Assembly (NCBI RefSeq): GCF_009193355.1
Contig: NZ_WBVT01000002.1
Coordinates: forward strand, 81,187 to 145,186
Direction of reading: 5' to 3'
Source of the DNA: Bifidobacterium leontopitheci
GTDB lineage: Bacteria; Actinomycetota; Actinomycetes; Actinomycetales; Bifidobacteriaceae
DNA: 64,000 nucleotides
Both the position numbers and the translations under genes were made by a program. A model generated the notes under the pieces. It worked only from the letters and a program-made list of their open reading frames with translations, ran no database searches and was not told the DNA's origin. Positions 36,972-46,373 of this stretch are shown one piece after another (the stretch's first letter is position 1; every line of letters starts with the position of its first letter).

Positions 36972-37790
36972 ATGAGCCTTGATAGTCTGCCCGTCTCAAT
37001 CGCACAGTTCACGGTCGCGCGCCAGCCGGAACACAATCTGGAACTGATCGACTCGTTCGCACGGGACGCGATGGCACGCGGCGCGAAACTGCTCGTGCTG
37101 CCGGAGGGGCTGATCGCACGGGACGGCGATGATGACGGGTTCGCCGCCGCCCATGCGCAGCCGCTGGACGGCTCGTTCGTGACGGGGCTGCGGCGGATCA
37201 GCGCGGACCGGCACATCACCTTGATGGGCACGGTGCATGTCACTCCGGAGGAAGGCGCTGCGGATCATCGCGTGTCCAACATGTTCCTCGTCGTGCGCGA
37301 CGGCGGCATCGTGGCGTCCTACCGCAAGCTGCACCTGTACGACGCGTTCGCCGCACGCGAGTCCGCCGTGGTCCGCCCCGGCGACGAACTGCCGCCCATC
37401 GTGGATATCGACGGATGGCGCATCGGCGTGATGACCTGCTACGACGTGCGATTCCCCGAGACGGCGCGCTCCCTGGCAGTGCGCGGCGCCGACGCGATCG
37501 CGGTCAGCGCCGCATGGGTGCGCGGCGCACGCAAAGAAGACCATTGGAAACTGCTGACCGCCGCCCGCGCGTTGGAGAACATCTGCTATTTGCTCGCCTG
37601 CAGCGAGGTGAGCGTACGCAACATCGGCTGCAGCCGCATCATCGACCCGCTGGGCGAGACGATCGCCGAAGCCGGCGACGACGGCAGCATGATGATTACA
37701 GCCAAGCTGAGTCGCGGGTCACTCGATCACGCACGCGAAGTGCTGCCGGTCCTGCGCAACCGGCGTTTCGCCGATCCGCAGCTGGCCTGA
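36972..37790 (+). CDS. Carbon-nitrogen hydrolase (nitrilase superfamily amidase)
   Basis: A 272-residue nitrilase-fold enzyme with the complete Glu-Lys-Cys triad: Glu in LVLPEGLIA, Lys in YRKLHLYDAF, and Cys in MTCYDVRFPET. Its length and motifs best match the Nit1/omega-amidase and deaminated-glutathione amidase branches, but no branch-defining residue is clear. ATG 36972 is preceded by GAAGGGAGCC. It follows the TerB cassette by 55 bp and lies upstream of an asparaginase-type gene, so both may be involved in amide nitrogen recovery. Confidence 0.88.
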   Translation: MSLDSLPVSIAQFTVARQPEHNLELIDSFARDAMARGAKLLVLPEGLIARDGDDDGFAAAHAQPLDGSFVTGLRRISADRHITLMGTVHVTPEEGAADHRVSNMFLVVRDGGIVASYRKLHLYDAFAARESAVVRPGDELPPIVDIDGWRIGVMTCYDVRFPETARSLAVRGADAIAVSAAWVRGARKEDHWKLLTAARALENICYLLACSEVSVRNIGCSRIIDPLGETIAEAGDDGSMMITAKLSRGSLDHAREVLPVLRNRRFADPQLA

Positions 37791-37886
37791 TTCGATACGA
37801 TACGATTGCAGGCGGAAGAGCCAGTCCTTGCCGCCGATTGATTGCAGTTCCCGCCGAATACGGGAAGTCGAATCTGAGGAGGAGCC

Positions 37887-38813
37887 ATGTCGTCGTCGGT
37901 CACCTTGGAATCCGCGGGCAGCGAAAACGGTATCACACTAATCATCCATGCCGGAGCCGGCAACCGGAGCCGCCATGCCACACCGGAATCACGAAAGCAG
38001 ACACAGGCTGACCTGCAACGTGCATTGGATGCCGGATACGCGCTGCTCGAATCCGGTGCCAACGCGCAGGACGCGGTGATCGCCGCGATCCACATCATGG
38101 AGGATGCGCCGGAGTTCAACGCCGGCCGTGGCGCCGCGCTCACCAGCGACGGCATCGCGCAGATGGACGCCTGCCTGATGACCGGGGACGGGGAGGTCGG
38201 CGCGGTCGCCGGACTGAGCACGGTGAGGAACCCGATCGACGCGGCGCTCGCCGTCAAGGACAAGACCAAGCATGTGCTGTTTGCGGAACCCACCGCGGAC
38301 GAGATTGCCGACTGGGGTCTCACGACGGAGCCCAACGAGTATTTCATCACCGAACGGCGGCGGCGCTCCCATGCCGAAGCGCAACGCGACGGCGACGATT
38401 GGGAGAAGCACGGCACCATCGGAGCGGTGGCGAGGGATATCACCGGCGCGATCGCGGCAGGCACCTCCACCGGTGGCATCACCAATCAGATGCATGGGCG
38501 GGTCGGCGATTCGCCGCTGCCGGGATGCGGCACGTTCGCCGACCGGCGCACGGTGGCGGTCTCGTGCACGGGTATCGGCGAGGCGTTCATCAAAGCGGTC
38601 GCAGCACATCAGGTCTCGGACCGGGTGCGATTCGCCGGCGAGACGGTCCATGATGCCGCCGTGGCTACACTGGACGAGGTCGCCGCCCACCACGGCGACG
38701 GTGGCATGATCGTGCTGCCGGCGACCGGCCGAGGTCTGGTGGCGTACAACAGCGAGACCATGAACTTCGGATACCGCAGCGAGGACGGCGGCCGCGTCCA
38801 CGCAGCCGACTGA
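37887..38813 (+). CDS. Type-2 asparaginase/isoaspartyl peptidase (Ntn hydrolase)
   Basis: A 308-residue enzyme of the plant-type asparaginase family. It starts ITLIIHAGAG and carries NAGRGAALTSDGIAQMDACL. The autocleavage site is HGTIGAVARD, whose Thr becomes the N-terminal nucleophile of the beta chain. GTSTGGITNQMHGRVGDSPL and PGCGTFAD complete the substrate site. It would cleave L-asparagine or isoaspartyl dipeptides after self-processing. ATG 37887 follows GAGGAGG at good spacing. Confidence 0.93.
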   Translation: MSSSVTLESAGSENGITLIIHAGAGNRSRHATPESRKQTQADLQRALDAGYALLESGANAQDAVIAAIHIMEDAPEFNAGRGAALTSDGIAQMDACLMTGDGEVGAVAGLSTVRNPIDAALAVKDKTKHVLFAEPTADEIADWGLTTEPNEYFITERRRRSHAEAQRDGDDWEKHGTIGAVARDITGAIAAGTSTGGITNQMHGRVGDSPLPGCGTFADRRTVAVSCTGIGEAFIKAVAAHQVSDRVRFAGETVHDAAVATLDEVAAHHGDGGMIVLPATGRGLVAYNSETMNFGYRSEDGGRVHAAD

Positions 38814-38880
38814 CAGGGCGGGATTGATCGCACGGTTTTTGATGGGGGGAGCCCAGGGCTTTTCCGGTGAGGTGAACGAT

Positions 38881-39084
38881 ATGGACGAACGATGGCTGAA
38901 GGCGCTTCAGGCCAAGAACATGACGGTCAGGGGCATGCCGGCTGGCGCAGACGACCACGCGGGGCGCGAACGGAACGGCGGAAACAACTCGGATGTGCGC
39001 AGGGCGGCTGGTTCGTCGACGCGCCGCGCACAGCCGTTCAAGGCGACCGGACACAAAGGCGGCATCAGCCGGCAGGGGAGTTGA
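38881..39084 (+). CDS. Possible small basic protein (67 aa)
   Basis: ATG 38881 is preceded by AGGTG and opens a 67-codon frame with a start MDERWLKALQAKNM and a Gly/Arg/Ser-rich basic tail (STRRAQPF...GGISRQGS). No family recognised; codon third positions are GC-rich like real genes here. It lies 67 bp after the asparaginase gene. It may be real or chance. Confidence 0.3.
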   Translation: MDERWLKALQAKNMTVRGMPAGADDHAGRERNGGNNSDVRRAAGSSTRRAQPFKATGHKGGISRQGS

Positions 39085-39415
39085 ACGTCAGCAGTATCCT
39101 GCTATCCGTCGGATTGGTGTCATCATACCCGCGCGAAGTAAGGGCCCTGCCGATCGGGCCGGAGAATTTGGCGGCACAGACCCGTTCGTGGGATCGGTTT
39201 CGTCCGTTTTCAACTACAAGGGATGGCGAACTGGTGGGAAACGGACACAATTCGGCTGGTTTGCGTCCGTTTCCGACTATGAGAGGTGGCGGGCTTGTCG
39301 AAAACGGACGCTATTGAGCGGATTTGCGTCCGTTTCCGACCAAGAGAGGTGGCAGCCTGGTCGGAAACGGACGTGAAATCGGTCTGCCCATCCCGCTCCG
39401 CAAACAAGCCGCGGC
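39085..39415. repeat. Intergenic region with three tandem 63-bp hairpin units
   Basis: This 331-bp gene-free stretch contains three units starting at 39198, 39261 and 39324, exactly 63 bp apart. Each begins TTGCGTCCGTTTCCGAC (unit 1 slightly different), has a centre with GAGAGGTGGC, and ends GGAAACGGACG, so each folds into a hairpin with a stem of about 15 bp. Spacers between units are 10 nt. Units 2 and 3 are most alike. Positions 39085-39197 show no structure I can name. Confidence 0.7.
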
Positions 39416-40267
39416 CTAGTACACGGAATACCCGCCGTCCACCTGAAGATTGGTACCGGTGACGTACGAGGAGGCGTCGCTGGCGAGGAACAGCACGGCG
39501 GAGGCGATCTCCTCGTTGGTGCCGAACCGGCGCATCGGCACGGGCGCGGTCATCATGTCGTGCGCCTCGGGCACGATGCGCCCCTCGAAGATCCCGGACC
39601 ACACGTAGCCGGGCGAGATCGCGTTCGAGCGGATGCCGTACGGCGCCAGCGCGGCCGCAAGATACCGCGCATACTCGTAGATGCCGGCCTTCGAGGCACC
39701 ATAGGCGGCGACCGGCGAGGGACCGCCGGCGATGAAGTTCGCGTTGTGCGCGGACAGCGACGACGTGAACACGAGCGAGCCGCCATGCCCGTGCTCGCGC
39801 ATGATGTGCTGTGCGATCCGCGCGGTCAGGTACGCGCCCGTCAGGTTGATGTCGATGGTCTTCTGCCATACCTCGTACGGTTCGTCCGCATCGTCGCCGG
39901 GCACGTTCACGCCGGCGTTGATGAACGCGACGGCCACGGTGCCGAGCGAGTCCACGAGCGATGTCTTCAACGCGTCGACCTGAGCGCGGTCGGACACGTC
40001 ACAGTACAGCGGCACGACCTTCACGCCGTAGCGTTCCGCGAGCTCGGCGGCGAGCGGCTCGAGCGTCTCCTTGGTGCGCGGCAGGTCGACGATCGCCACG
40101 TCGGCGCCCGCCTCCGCCCAAGCGGCCGCCACGTTGCGGCCCAAGCCGCCCGCGCCGCCGGTGACGAAGCCCTTCTTGCCGGCCAGCGAGAAACGGTCCA
40201 TGATGCGATGGGACGGGTCCTTCCACTGGTCGAGCGGATACTGGTCGAAGACTGAAGCGTCGGTCAT
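39416..40267 (-). CDS. Short-chain dehydrogenase/reductase (polyol/gluconate-type)
   Basis: A 283-residue classical SDR. TGGAGGLGR binds NAD(P), INAG is present, the catalytic Ser is in FTSSLSAHNANF and the YxxxK is in AAYGASKAGIYEYARYL. The C-terminal FLASDASSYVTGTNLQVDGG is typical. The pattern resembles gluconate 5-dehydrogenase/sorbitol-type SDRs. ATG 40267 is chosen because GGAGG lies 6 nt upstream; an in-frame ATG at 40279 would place that site inside the gene. It is divergent from the BREX operon. Confidence 0.88.
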   Translation of the reverse strand: MTDASVFDQYPLDQWKDPSHRIMDRFSLAGKKGFVTGGAGGLGRNVAAAWAEAGADVAIVDLPRTKETLEPLAAELAERYGVKVVPLYCDVSDRAQVDALKTSLVDSLGTVAVAFINAGVNVPGDDADEPYEVWQKTIDINLTGAYLTARIAQHIMREHGHGGSLVFTSSLSAHNANFIAGGPSPVAAYGASKAGIYEYARYLAAALAPYGIRSNAISPGYVWSGIFEGRIVPEAHDMMTAPVPMRRFGTNEEIASAVLFLASDASSYVTGTNLQVDGGYSVY

Positions 40268-40444
40268 AGGGTCCTCCATTCGGTCGGGACGACGGCATCC
40301 TCGCCGCCGTCGTTACGCCGAGCCTACCATAGGTGCGACGCCCATCCCCGCCGGACATGCCGTTGCGGTGAATACGGCCCGCATACCGCTGCCGACGTAT
40401 ACTGTGACCTGTTCCAACACAGCAAGCCAGCGCGAGGAGTGACC

Positions 40445-41116
40445 ATGGCCGGGTCGTACGGTACCGAGACGATGCAAAGCGATCAGCGCTACCGACTGTC
40501 GTTCACGGTCGGCGGACTGCTCGCACCCCAAGGGCACAGCATCGCCACGCTGATCATGCAGGACTCGGACCTCGCCGAGGGCATCACGCCAGCAACCGAA
40601 CTGGGGGAACGTGCCGTACACGTCCGCAGGCAGGCCATCGACGAGAACGTGCTTGCCATCCGCACGCAGGCGGCGAACTCACGCATGGTGAGCGAAGTGC
40701 TCAAACGCCTGAGCGCGCTCACCGGAACGGAACTGCGTCATCTGGCCGACCGCGACACCCCGGCGGCGGACCGTCAGGCGCTGATGTGGGTGGCGATGTG
40801 CCGCTACTACGCCATCGTGGGCGAGTTCGCCGACGAAGTGCTGCGCGACCGCTACCTGCTGGGACAGCCGACCGTCACCTATGAGGACTACGACCGGTTC
40901 ATGCTCGCAAAAGCGATGTGGCATCCCGAACTCGAGACGCTGAGCACGGCCACGGCCGCAAAGCTCCGCTCGAACCTGTTCAAGGCCATGTTCGAGGCCG
41001 GCCTGGTCGAGAAGGACGGCAACATGCTGCAGCCATCCCTCCTGAGCGCGGCTGTGACTGGTATCTTGGAAGACAGACCCGAATCGTTCCGGTACTTCCC
41101 GATCCGGGAACACTGA
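40445..41116 (+). CDS. brxA: BREX protein BrxA (DUF1819 family)
   Basis: A 223-residue protein matching BrxA: it starts with RYRLSFTVGGLLAPQGHSIA and contains ILED..ESFRYFPIREH at the C-terminus, in the usual first position of a type-1 BREX operon. BrxA is a small DNA-binding protein needed for defence in known systems. ATG 40445 follows GAGGAG; GTG 40439 overlaps that site and is unlikely. TATACT at 40398-40403 is a possible -10. It is 73 bp upstream of brxB. Confidence 0.85.
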   Translation: MAGSYGTETMQSDQRYRLSFTVGGLLAPQGHSIATLIMQDSDLAEGITPATELGERAVHVRRQAIDENVLAIRTQAANSRMVSEVLKRLSALTGTELRHLADRDTPAADRQALMWVAMCRYYAIVGEFADEVLRDRYLLGQPTVTYEDYDRFMLAKAMWHPELETLSTATAAKLRSNLFKAMFEAGLVEKDGNMLQPSLLSAAVTGILEDRPESFRYFPIREH

Positions 41117-41189
41117 CACGGCACACCAGACACACGCAAGCCGCAACAAGCACGCTGCACCACGCACGTCGAGAGGAGACGCGAAGACG

Positions 41190-41939
41190 ATGACATTCGG
41201 CAACACCGCACGTCGACGGTCGCCCAATATCGAGCAGGACTTCGACGGACTGTTCGGCATCATGCGGTCCAGACGCTTCCGCAACGGCGAAGACACCGGC
41301 GGCGAACCGGCGAACTACATCTACGCATACCCGCCACAGAAGGAGCCCGAAGTCGAACGCCGCATCTCAGCCCTCGCCAACCGCCTGCAGGGCATGACCC
41401 CCGTCGACGCCGACGACTCCGCCCCCGCCATACTGGTCATCAACCTGTACGAACTGGCCGTATCGATCATGAAAGCCAACGACGTCTTCGACACCGCCAT
41501 CGAACAGGAACCCGACATGCACGGCGACGCCAGCGAAGCCGACACCGACACCAGCGGCGACCCCGGCGACCACCCATGGCCCACGCTGCAGGAGGACGAC
41601 TTCTACCAGGCGCTCGCCGGCATGCTCGGCCCTGACAACGACGACCTGAGGGATGCGCTCAGAAGCCGCTATCTGGAGGCGAAGGCAGACCGCGAGGCCG
41701 ATCTCGTGTTCCTGACCGGCGTGGGGCAGGTGTATCCGTACATCCGCGCGCACGCGCTGCTCAACTGCGTGCAGGAGGTCGTCGACGAGCATACGCCCGT
41801 GATCGTGTTCTTCCCGGGGACCTATGAGAAGACGGCGTCCACCGTATCGGTGATGCGCCTGTTCGACCGGCTTGAATCGGACAATTATTATCGCGCGTTC
41901 AGTCTGAACACCGCGCTCGAGGAGGAGGCCAGCGAATGA
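41190..41939 (+). CDS. brxB: BREX protein BrxB (DUF1788 family)
   Basis: A 249-residue DUF1788-type protein. Characteristic features are NYIYAYPPQKEPEVERRISA, an acidic middle, LVFLTGVGQVYPYIRAHALL, and HTPVIVFFPGTYE, which are shared by BrxB proteins. A variable Asp-rich loop lies near residues 110-130. It stands between brxA and brxC and its stop overlaps the brxC start by 4 bp (ATGA), giving translational coupling. Biochemical role unknown. Confidence 0.85.
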   Translation: MTFGNTARRRSPNIEQDFDGLFGIMRSRRFRNGEDTGGEPANYIYAYPPQKEPEVERRISALANRLQGMTPVDADDSAPAILVINLYELAVSIMKANDVFDTAIEQEPDMHGDASEADTDTSGDPGDHPWPTLQEDDFYQALAGMLGPDNDDLRDALRSRYLEAKADREADLVFLTGVGQVYPYIRAHALLNCVQEVVDEHTPVIVFFPGTYEKTASTVSVMRLFDRLESDNYYRAFSLNTALEEEASE

Positions 41940-44900
41940 GCGAGGAACTGCAGCTCAGGGACATCTTCGTCAGGAACATCGACGACAAGATCGATGGGGT
42001 CATCAAGGCCAGCGACGACAGCAACCTCGCCGACGAGGTGGATGAGTATGTGCTGACCAACGAGATACAGGCGAATCTCGAACGGTTCCTGGACACGTAC
42101 AACGACCCGTCCGCCGACTATACGAACGGCGTGTGGATCTCCGGCTTCTTCGGCTCGGGTAAGTCCCACCTGCTCAAGATCCTTTCGCATATCCTGGGCG
42201 ACATCCCAGGCTCGTTCGTCTCGCCGGGCGTCGACCTGCCGAGCCGTGCGCAGGTCGTCGACGTGATGAGGGCCAAGGCCCGCGACGCCGGCAACCATGA
42301 GCTTGAGGGGCTGCTGGAGTCGAATCTGCGCATTCCCGCCACGTCGGTGCTGTTCAACATCGACAGCAAGGCGCAGAAGGGCAGCAAGACCGTGCTCATG
42401 GACGCGTTCATCCGCGTGTTCGACGAGGCTCGCGGCTATTACGGCGCCAACCGGTATGTGGCGAAAATGGAGCGCGACCTTGACGCCAACGGCTGCCTTG
42501 GCGAGTTCGAGCGGCAGTTCGAGCAGATCGCCGGCAAACCGTGGTCAAAGGGCCGCACGCAGGCGGCGTTCTCCGGAGCCAAGATCGACAAGGCGTTCGC
42601 CGCGGCCACCGGCGGTGAGGTGAAGGACATCCTCAAGGATTACCAGAAGCAGTACAATCCGACCATCGCCGATTTCGCCGACGACGTGAACGACTGGCTG
42701 CAGCATCAGGAGGCGGGCCGTCGTCTCATTTTCCTCGTGGACGAGGTCGGCCAGTTCATCGGTTCCAGCACGGATCTCATGCTCAACCTGCAGACCGTGA
42801 CGGAGGAGCTGTTCTCGCGCACCAACGGCCGCGTATGGGTGATCGTCACCTCGCAGGAGGACATCGACGCGGTCATCGGCGACCGCACGGCCAGCCAAGG
42901 CCTTGATTTCACGAAGATCAAAGGCCGGTTCGCCATCAACCTGAAACTGTCCAGCGCCGACGCCATCGAGGTCATCCAGAAGCGTCTGCTCACCAAGAAC
43001 ACGCAGGGCGAGGCGGCGGCCGAAGCGCTGTGGCAAGCGCACCATGACGAGCTTGACGCCCTGTTCACGTTCCAAGGCGACGGCACCGGACGGCAGTACA
43101 GCAACAACAAGTTCGGCACGCGCGAGGATTTCACCGCCACCTACCCGTTCGTGAACTACCAGTTCACGCTCTTCCAGGAGGCGATGCGCGGCATGAGCAG
43201 CGCACGGTTCTTCGAGGGCCAGCATCGTTCGGTGGGCGAACGTTCGCTGCTGTCCACGATCAGCAGCGCACTCGTGGAGCACAAGGCCGACGCGACGGGC
43301 AGCCTGATTCCGTTCAGCGCCCTGTATGACGGCATCGCCGGCACGATCCAAAGCTCGGTGAACCATCGCATCCTCGAAGCGGAACGCGAGCTCGACCCTG
43401 ATACGCAGAAGCTCGCGCTGCCGCTGCTCAAGGCGCTGCTGCTGGTCAAGCAGGTCGACAAGTTCAAGGCGAACGTGCGCAACCTGCGCATTCTCGTCCT
43501 CGGCGGGTTCGGCGAGAACCTGCCCGGTCTTGAGCGTCGCATCCAGGAGACGCTGGACGTGCTGGAGCGGCAGGATTACGTGCACCGCACCGGCGACGTG
43601 TACGAATATCTGACGAACGACGAGCAGATCGTCGAGAACGAGATCAAGAACGTCGACATCGAGGACCGGCAGATCCGCGACCGGCTGGGCAAAATCGTCA
43701 GCGGCGACATCCTCGACCAGCCGATCGTGGAGTACGGCCGGGGACGCCAGAAGGCGAAGTTCCGGTACGGGCTGACCATCGACAACCTGGCTCAGGGCAA
43801 GTCCTATCCGCTGACGCTGCACATCGTCACCCCGATGGACGGGGCGCCGTTGGAGGACAAGATCCTGCGTTCGGCCGGCGAACGCAGCGTGCTGCGCGTG
43901 ATCCTCGACAACGACAGCTCCACGTTCATGCGTGACCTGGCGATGGCCGAACGTACCAAAAAGTATCTGCAGCTGCACATCAACGATCAGGGTTCGCGCC
44001 GACACATCCTCGACTCGAAGCGCAGGGACCTGGAGGTCATGGACCACGAGTTGAAGGTCACGGTCGCCAAGGCGATGTGCGAGGCGGCCATCGTCTACAA
44101 CGGCTCCACGTTGAACATGAAGGCGCGCGAGAGCGTGCCGGCGATCATCGCCGAGGCGATGCAGACGCTCATCGGCCGCCTGTACACCAACTTCCGGCTG
44201 GTGGAGGACCTGACGTACACCGAAAAGGACCTTCCCGGCGTGCTCGCCGACGCGGCCGCACCGGAAGGCGCACTTAAGGGCACGGAGTCCGTGAGGAACC
44301 TGCTTGAGCTTCCCGCTCAGGACGTGTACGACTATGCTGCCGGGCAGAGCCGGCGCAACCTCGTGCCGACGGTGAAGGACGTCATCGCGCATTACGACAG
44401 CGAACCGTACGGCTGGCCTCTGGCGGACACGCTCGCCTGCCTGTGCTACCTGTACGGCGCCGAGCGTATTCGTCTGACCATCGACGGCAACCGGATCCCG
44501 CGCACCGATGTGGTCCGGTATCTGACCAATCAGAAGAAGATCGACGGCATGCGTGTGGAGATTCCGAAGCGCTACAACGCCGTCAAGATCAGGAAGCTGC
44601 GCGAGTTCGCGAACGACTATCTTGGACTGGCCGGCGGCAGACTGCCGGCCGACGCCGAGGACATGGCGCGGGCCATCAAGGAGGGGCTGCTCGCCGAGGT
44701 CCGGGCGGTCGAGAATCTTCAGGCCGCCAACAGCCGGTTCGTGTTCGTCGGCCAGCTTGACCGGCCGCTCGAGAGGCTGCGTGCCGTGGCTGCGCGATCG
44801 GCATCGTGGATTCTGGACGAGTTCCCCTCCGACGACGCGGATGACAATGCGGATGATCTGCTGGACGACAAGGAGCTGGTGATCGACCCGATCCGCAAGG

Positions 44901-45643
44901 TGCTCAACGGCGTCCAGCGCACCGTGTTGGCCGACGGTCTGGAATGGGTCAAGGCCAACGATTCGAATTTCACGCTCGCCTCGGCCGGACTGCAGCATGA
45001 ACGAGACGAAGTGCTCGCCATCGCTGACGATCCGCAACTGTATCAGAACAGCAAGGTCAACCTGTTCAAAACACGTCTGGCCGAACTCCGGCAGCATCTC
45101 GGCGAACTGGTGGACGCCGAACGCGCACGGGCGACGTCGACCGTCGACGGCGTGCGCGAATCGCTCACCGGTTTCGACTCATACCGCGACGCCCGCGAGG
45201 ACGCCCGCCGTCATGCCCTGCACACGCTGGATGATGCGGCAGCGAAGATCACGACCGCGAAATACATCGCCGACATCCGCCAGACCGCGGACGACGTGAG
45301 CGACAACCTGCCGGATTTGCTCAACCAGTTGGATGCGGCCAGAGAACAGCCGGAACCTCAGGCGCCGGATGGCGTGCACGACGAATCGAAGCAGTCGCCG
45401 GAGCCGCGGGACTCGCAGAGCCCGTCCGCGGAGCGAACGGCATCCGATGTCGTGATGCAAACCGAGTCCGAGCAGGCAGAGGCGAAGCAGACGCAGCCGA
45501 AGCCTGTGGAACGTACCATCCGCGTCACACCGCCGCGCACCAAGCCGCTGCTGCGCACGGAGGGCGATGTGGACGAGTTCCTCGGCGAGTACCGGCACAA
45601 GCTCATCGCCGCCATCAAGGAAGGAAAACGCATTTTACTTTAA
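41936..45643 (+). CDS. brxC: BREX ATPase BrxC/PglY
   Basis: A 1,235-residue P-loop ATPase. Walker A is GFFGSGKSHLLK (about residues 70-81) and Walker B is RRLIFLVDEVGQFIG (about 261-275). The N-terminal LRDIFVRNIDDKIDGVIKA is also typical of BrxC. A Glu/Gln/Pro/Ser-rich linker lies at about 1140-1190. The C-terminus DVDEFLGEYRHKLIAAIKEG-KRILL is the usual BrxC end, so the gene is complete. The last 106 bp of the gene plus the following 51 bp are repeated at 46514. Confidence 0.93.
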   Translation: MSEELQLRDIFVRNIDDKIDGVIKASDDSNLADEVDEYVLTNEIQANLERFLDTYNDPSADYTNGVWISGFFGSGKSHLLKILSHILGDIPGSFVSPGVDLPSRAQVVDVMRAKARDAGNHELEGLLESNLRIPATSVLFNIDSKAQKGSKTVLMDAFIRVFDEARGYYGANRYVAKMERDLDANGCLGEFERQFEQIAGKPWSKGRTQAAFSGAKIDKAFAAATGGEVKDILKDYQKQYNPTIADFADDVNDWLQHQEAGRRLIFLVDEVGQFIGSSTDLMLNLQTVTEELFSRTNGRVWVIVTSQEDIDAVIGDRTASQGLDFTKIKGRFAINLKLSSADAIEVIQKRLLTKNTQGEAAAEALWQAHHDELDALFTFQGDGTGRQYSNNKFGTREDFTATYPFVNYQFTLFQEAMRGMSSARFFEGQHRSVGERSLLSTISSALVEHKADATGSLIPFSALYDGIAGTIQSSVNHRILEAERELDPDTQKLALPLLKALLLVKQVDKFKANVRNLRILVLGGFGENLPGLERRIQETLDVLERQDYVHRTGDVYEYLTNDEQIVENEIKNVDIEDRQIRDRLGKIVSGDILDQPIVEYGRGRQKAKFRYGLTIDNLAQGKSYPLTLHIVTPMDGAPLEDKILRSAGERSVLRVILDNDSSTFMRDLAMAERTKKYLQLHINDQGSRRHILDSKRRDLEVMDHELKVTVAKAMCEAAIVYNGSTLNMKARESVPAIIAEAMQTLIGRLYTNFRLVEDLTYTEKDLPGVLADAAAPEGALKGTESVRNLLELPAQDVYDYAAGQSRRNLVPTVKDVIAHYDSEPYGWPLADTLACLCYLYGAERIRLTIDGNRIPRTDVVRYLTNQKKIDGMRVEIPKRYNAVKIRKLREFANDYLGLAGGRLPADAEDMARAIKEGLLAEVRAVENLQAANSRFVFVGQLDRPLERLRAVAARSASWILDEFPSDDADDNADDLLDDKELVIDPIRKVLNGVQRTVLADGLEWVKANDSNFTLASAGLQHERDEVLAIADDPQLYQNSKVNLFKTRLAELRQHLGELVDAERARATSTVDGVRESLTGFDSYRDAREDARRHALHTLDDAAAKITTAKYIADIRQTADDVSDNLPDLLNQLDAAREQPEPQAPDGVHDESKQSPEPRDSQSPSAERTASDVVMQTESEQAEAKQTQPKPVERTIRVTPPRTKPLLRTEGDVDEFLGEYRHKLIAAIKEGKRILL

Positions 45644-45694
45644 GCCAGTTTTCGTGTGGATTTAAAACGCATTTTAAATCCACACGAAAACTGA
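45538..45694 (+). repeat. 157-bp direct repeat, copy 1 (brxC 3' end plus palindrome)
   Basis: This block, from CACCAAGCCGC in the brxC 3' end to CGAAAACTGA, recurs at 46514-46670 with only three differences that I can count. It includes the brxC stop codon and a 48-bp near-palindrome (45646-45693, CGCA centre). The repeats flank an 819-bp segment that holds the toxin/immunity-like genes and a MITE-like element. Confidence 0.9.
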
Positions 45695-45696
45695 CA

Positions 45697-46098
45697 TTAC
45701 TCCTGAAGATGGCGAAGCCGTTCGATTTCTTCCGCGGTCGGTCGCCATAGGATCAGACGCCGGGCCTCCGATTCGTCAGCCAGCATGTCGATATCTGAAT
45801 CGAGATTACGGTCAAGATAAAAACGCTCGGCTTCCTTCGGGTGAAGAACAATAGCCGTCCGGTATGCCTTGATGAGTGGAACGCTTTGAGTCGCCGCAAT
45901 CAGTTGATCCATGACCTCACTGATCACTGACAGTTCATTATCTGTGCAATCATGCAGCAAGAAATGGATGGTGCCAGGGATATCCTCAGCCAGCACATTG
46001 GCCAAGTCGTCCCAGCATTGTTCGAGACGGTCATCCCATTCGTTGTCGGTCTCATTCCGCTCGGCGATGATTTTCCGCACCTTGTCGGCGTCGAACAT
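45697..46098 (-). CDS. Small acidic protein, probable immunity protein of the adjacent toxin fragment
   Basis: A 133-residue acidic, helical protein (starts MFDADKVRKIIAERNETDNE; contains DIPGTIHFLLHDCTDNELSV). I recognise no family. Its size, acidity and position directly after a toxin-like C-terminal fragment fit an immunity protein. ATG 46098 has AGGAGC 5 nt upstream and overlaps the toxin-fragment stop. It is transcribed opposite to the BREX genes and is held between the two copies of the 157-bp repeat. Composition is lower in GC than the BREX genes. Confidence 0.6.
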   Translation of the reverse strand: MFDADKVRKIIAERNETDNEWDDRLEQCWDDLANVLAEDIPGTIHFLLHDCTDNELSVISEVMDQLIAATQSVPLIKAYRTAIVLHPKEAERFYLDRNLDSDIDMLADESEARRLILWRPTAEEIERLRHLQE

Positions 46099-46373
46099 CA
46101 CTTGCTCCTTTTCTTACGTCGTATTTGTCTCGGTTGATTAATGTCGGGGAAGATGGTGGCGACTTGTCCATGGGTCTTTTTCACGCCGACACGTACGCCT
46201 TTCCACGTGCCCCACATGGTAACACCATCACGGATTCCTCGATTCCGTCTCAGTCCACTGACGTGTTCACCTGCCTGGACAATAGGACCTGTCCCGGAAA
46301 GTGTGTAAATGGTCTTCGCGTCACTCTGCTCGCCCGAGCACAGTGATGCACCGCTGAAACCCCTTGCAAACAC
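46098..46373 (-). pseudogene. Polymorphic-toxin-like C-terminal fragment, 5' end replaced by MITE
   Basis: The minus-strand frame ends GLRRNRGIRDGVTMWGTWKG, VRVGVKKTHGQVATIFPD and a basic tail RRKKRSK. This is reminiscent of short nuclease-type domains at the end of polymorphic toxins, but I cannot name it. The open frame begins inside the MITE-like element: everything before about 46285 is element sequence, so no delivery domain or native start remains. The immunity-like gene overlaps its stop. Confidence 0.45.

Noticed and set aside
39198..39376. Possible CRISPR array
   Set aside because: Units are 63 bp apart with 10-nt spacers and internally palindromic; there are no spacers of normal length and no cas genes.
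42545..45097. Long antisense frame opposite brxC
   Set aside because: Shadow of GC-rich coding sequence; the plus-strand BrxC is complete with Walker motifs and a normal C-terminus.
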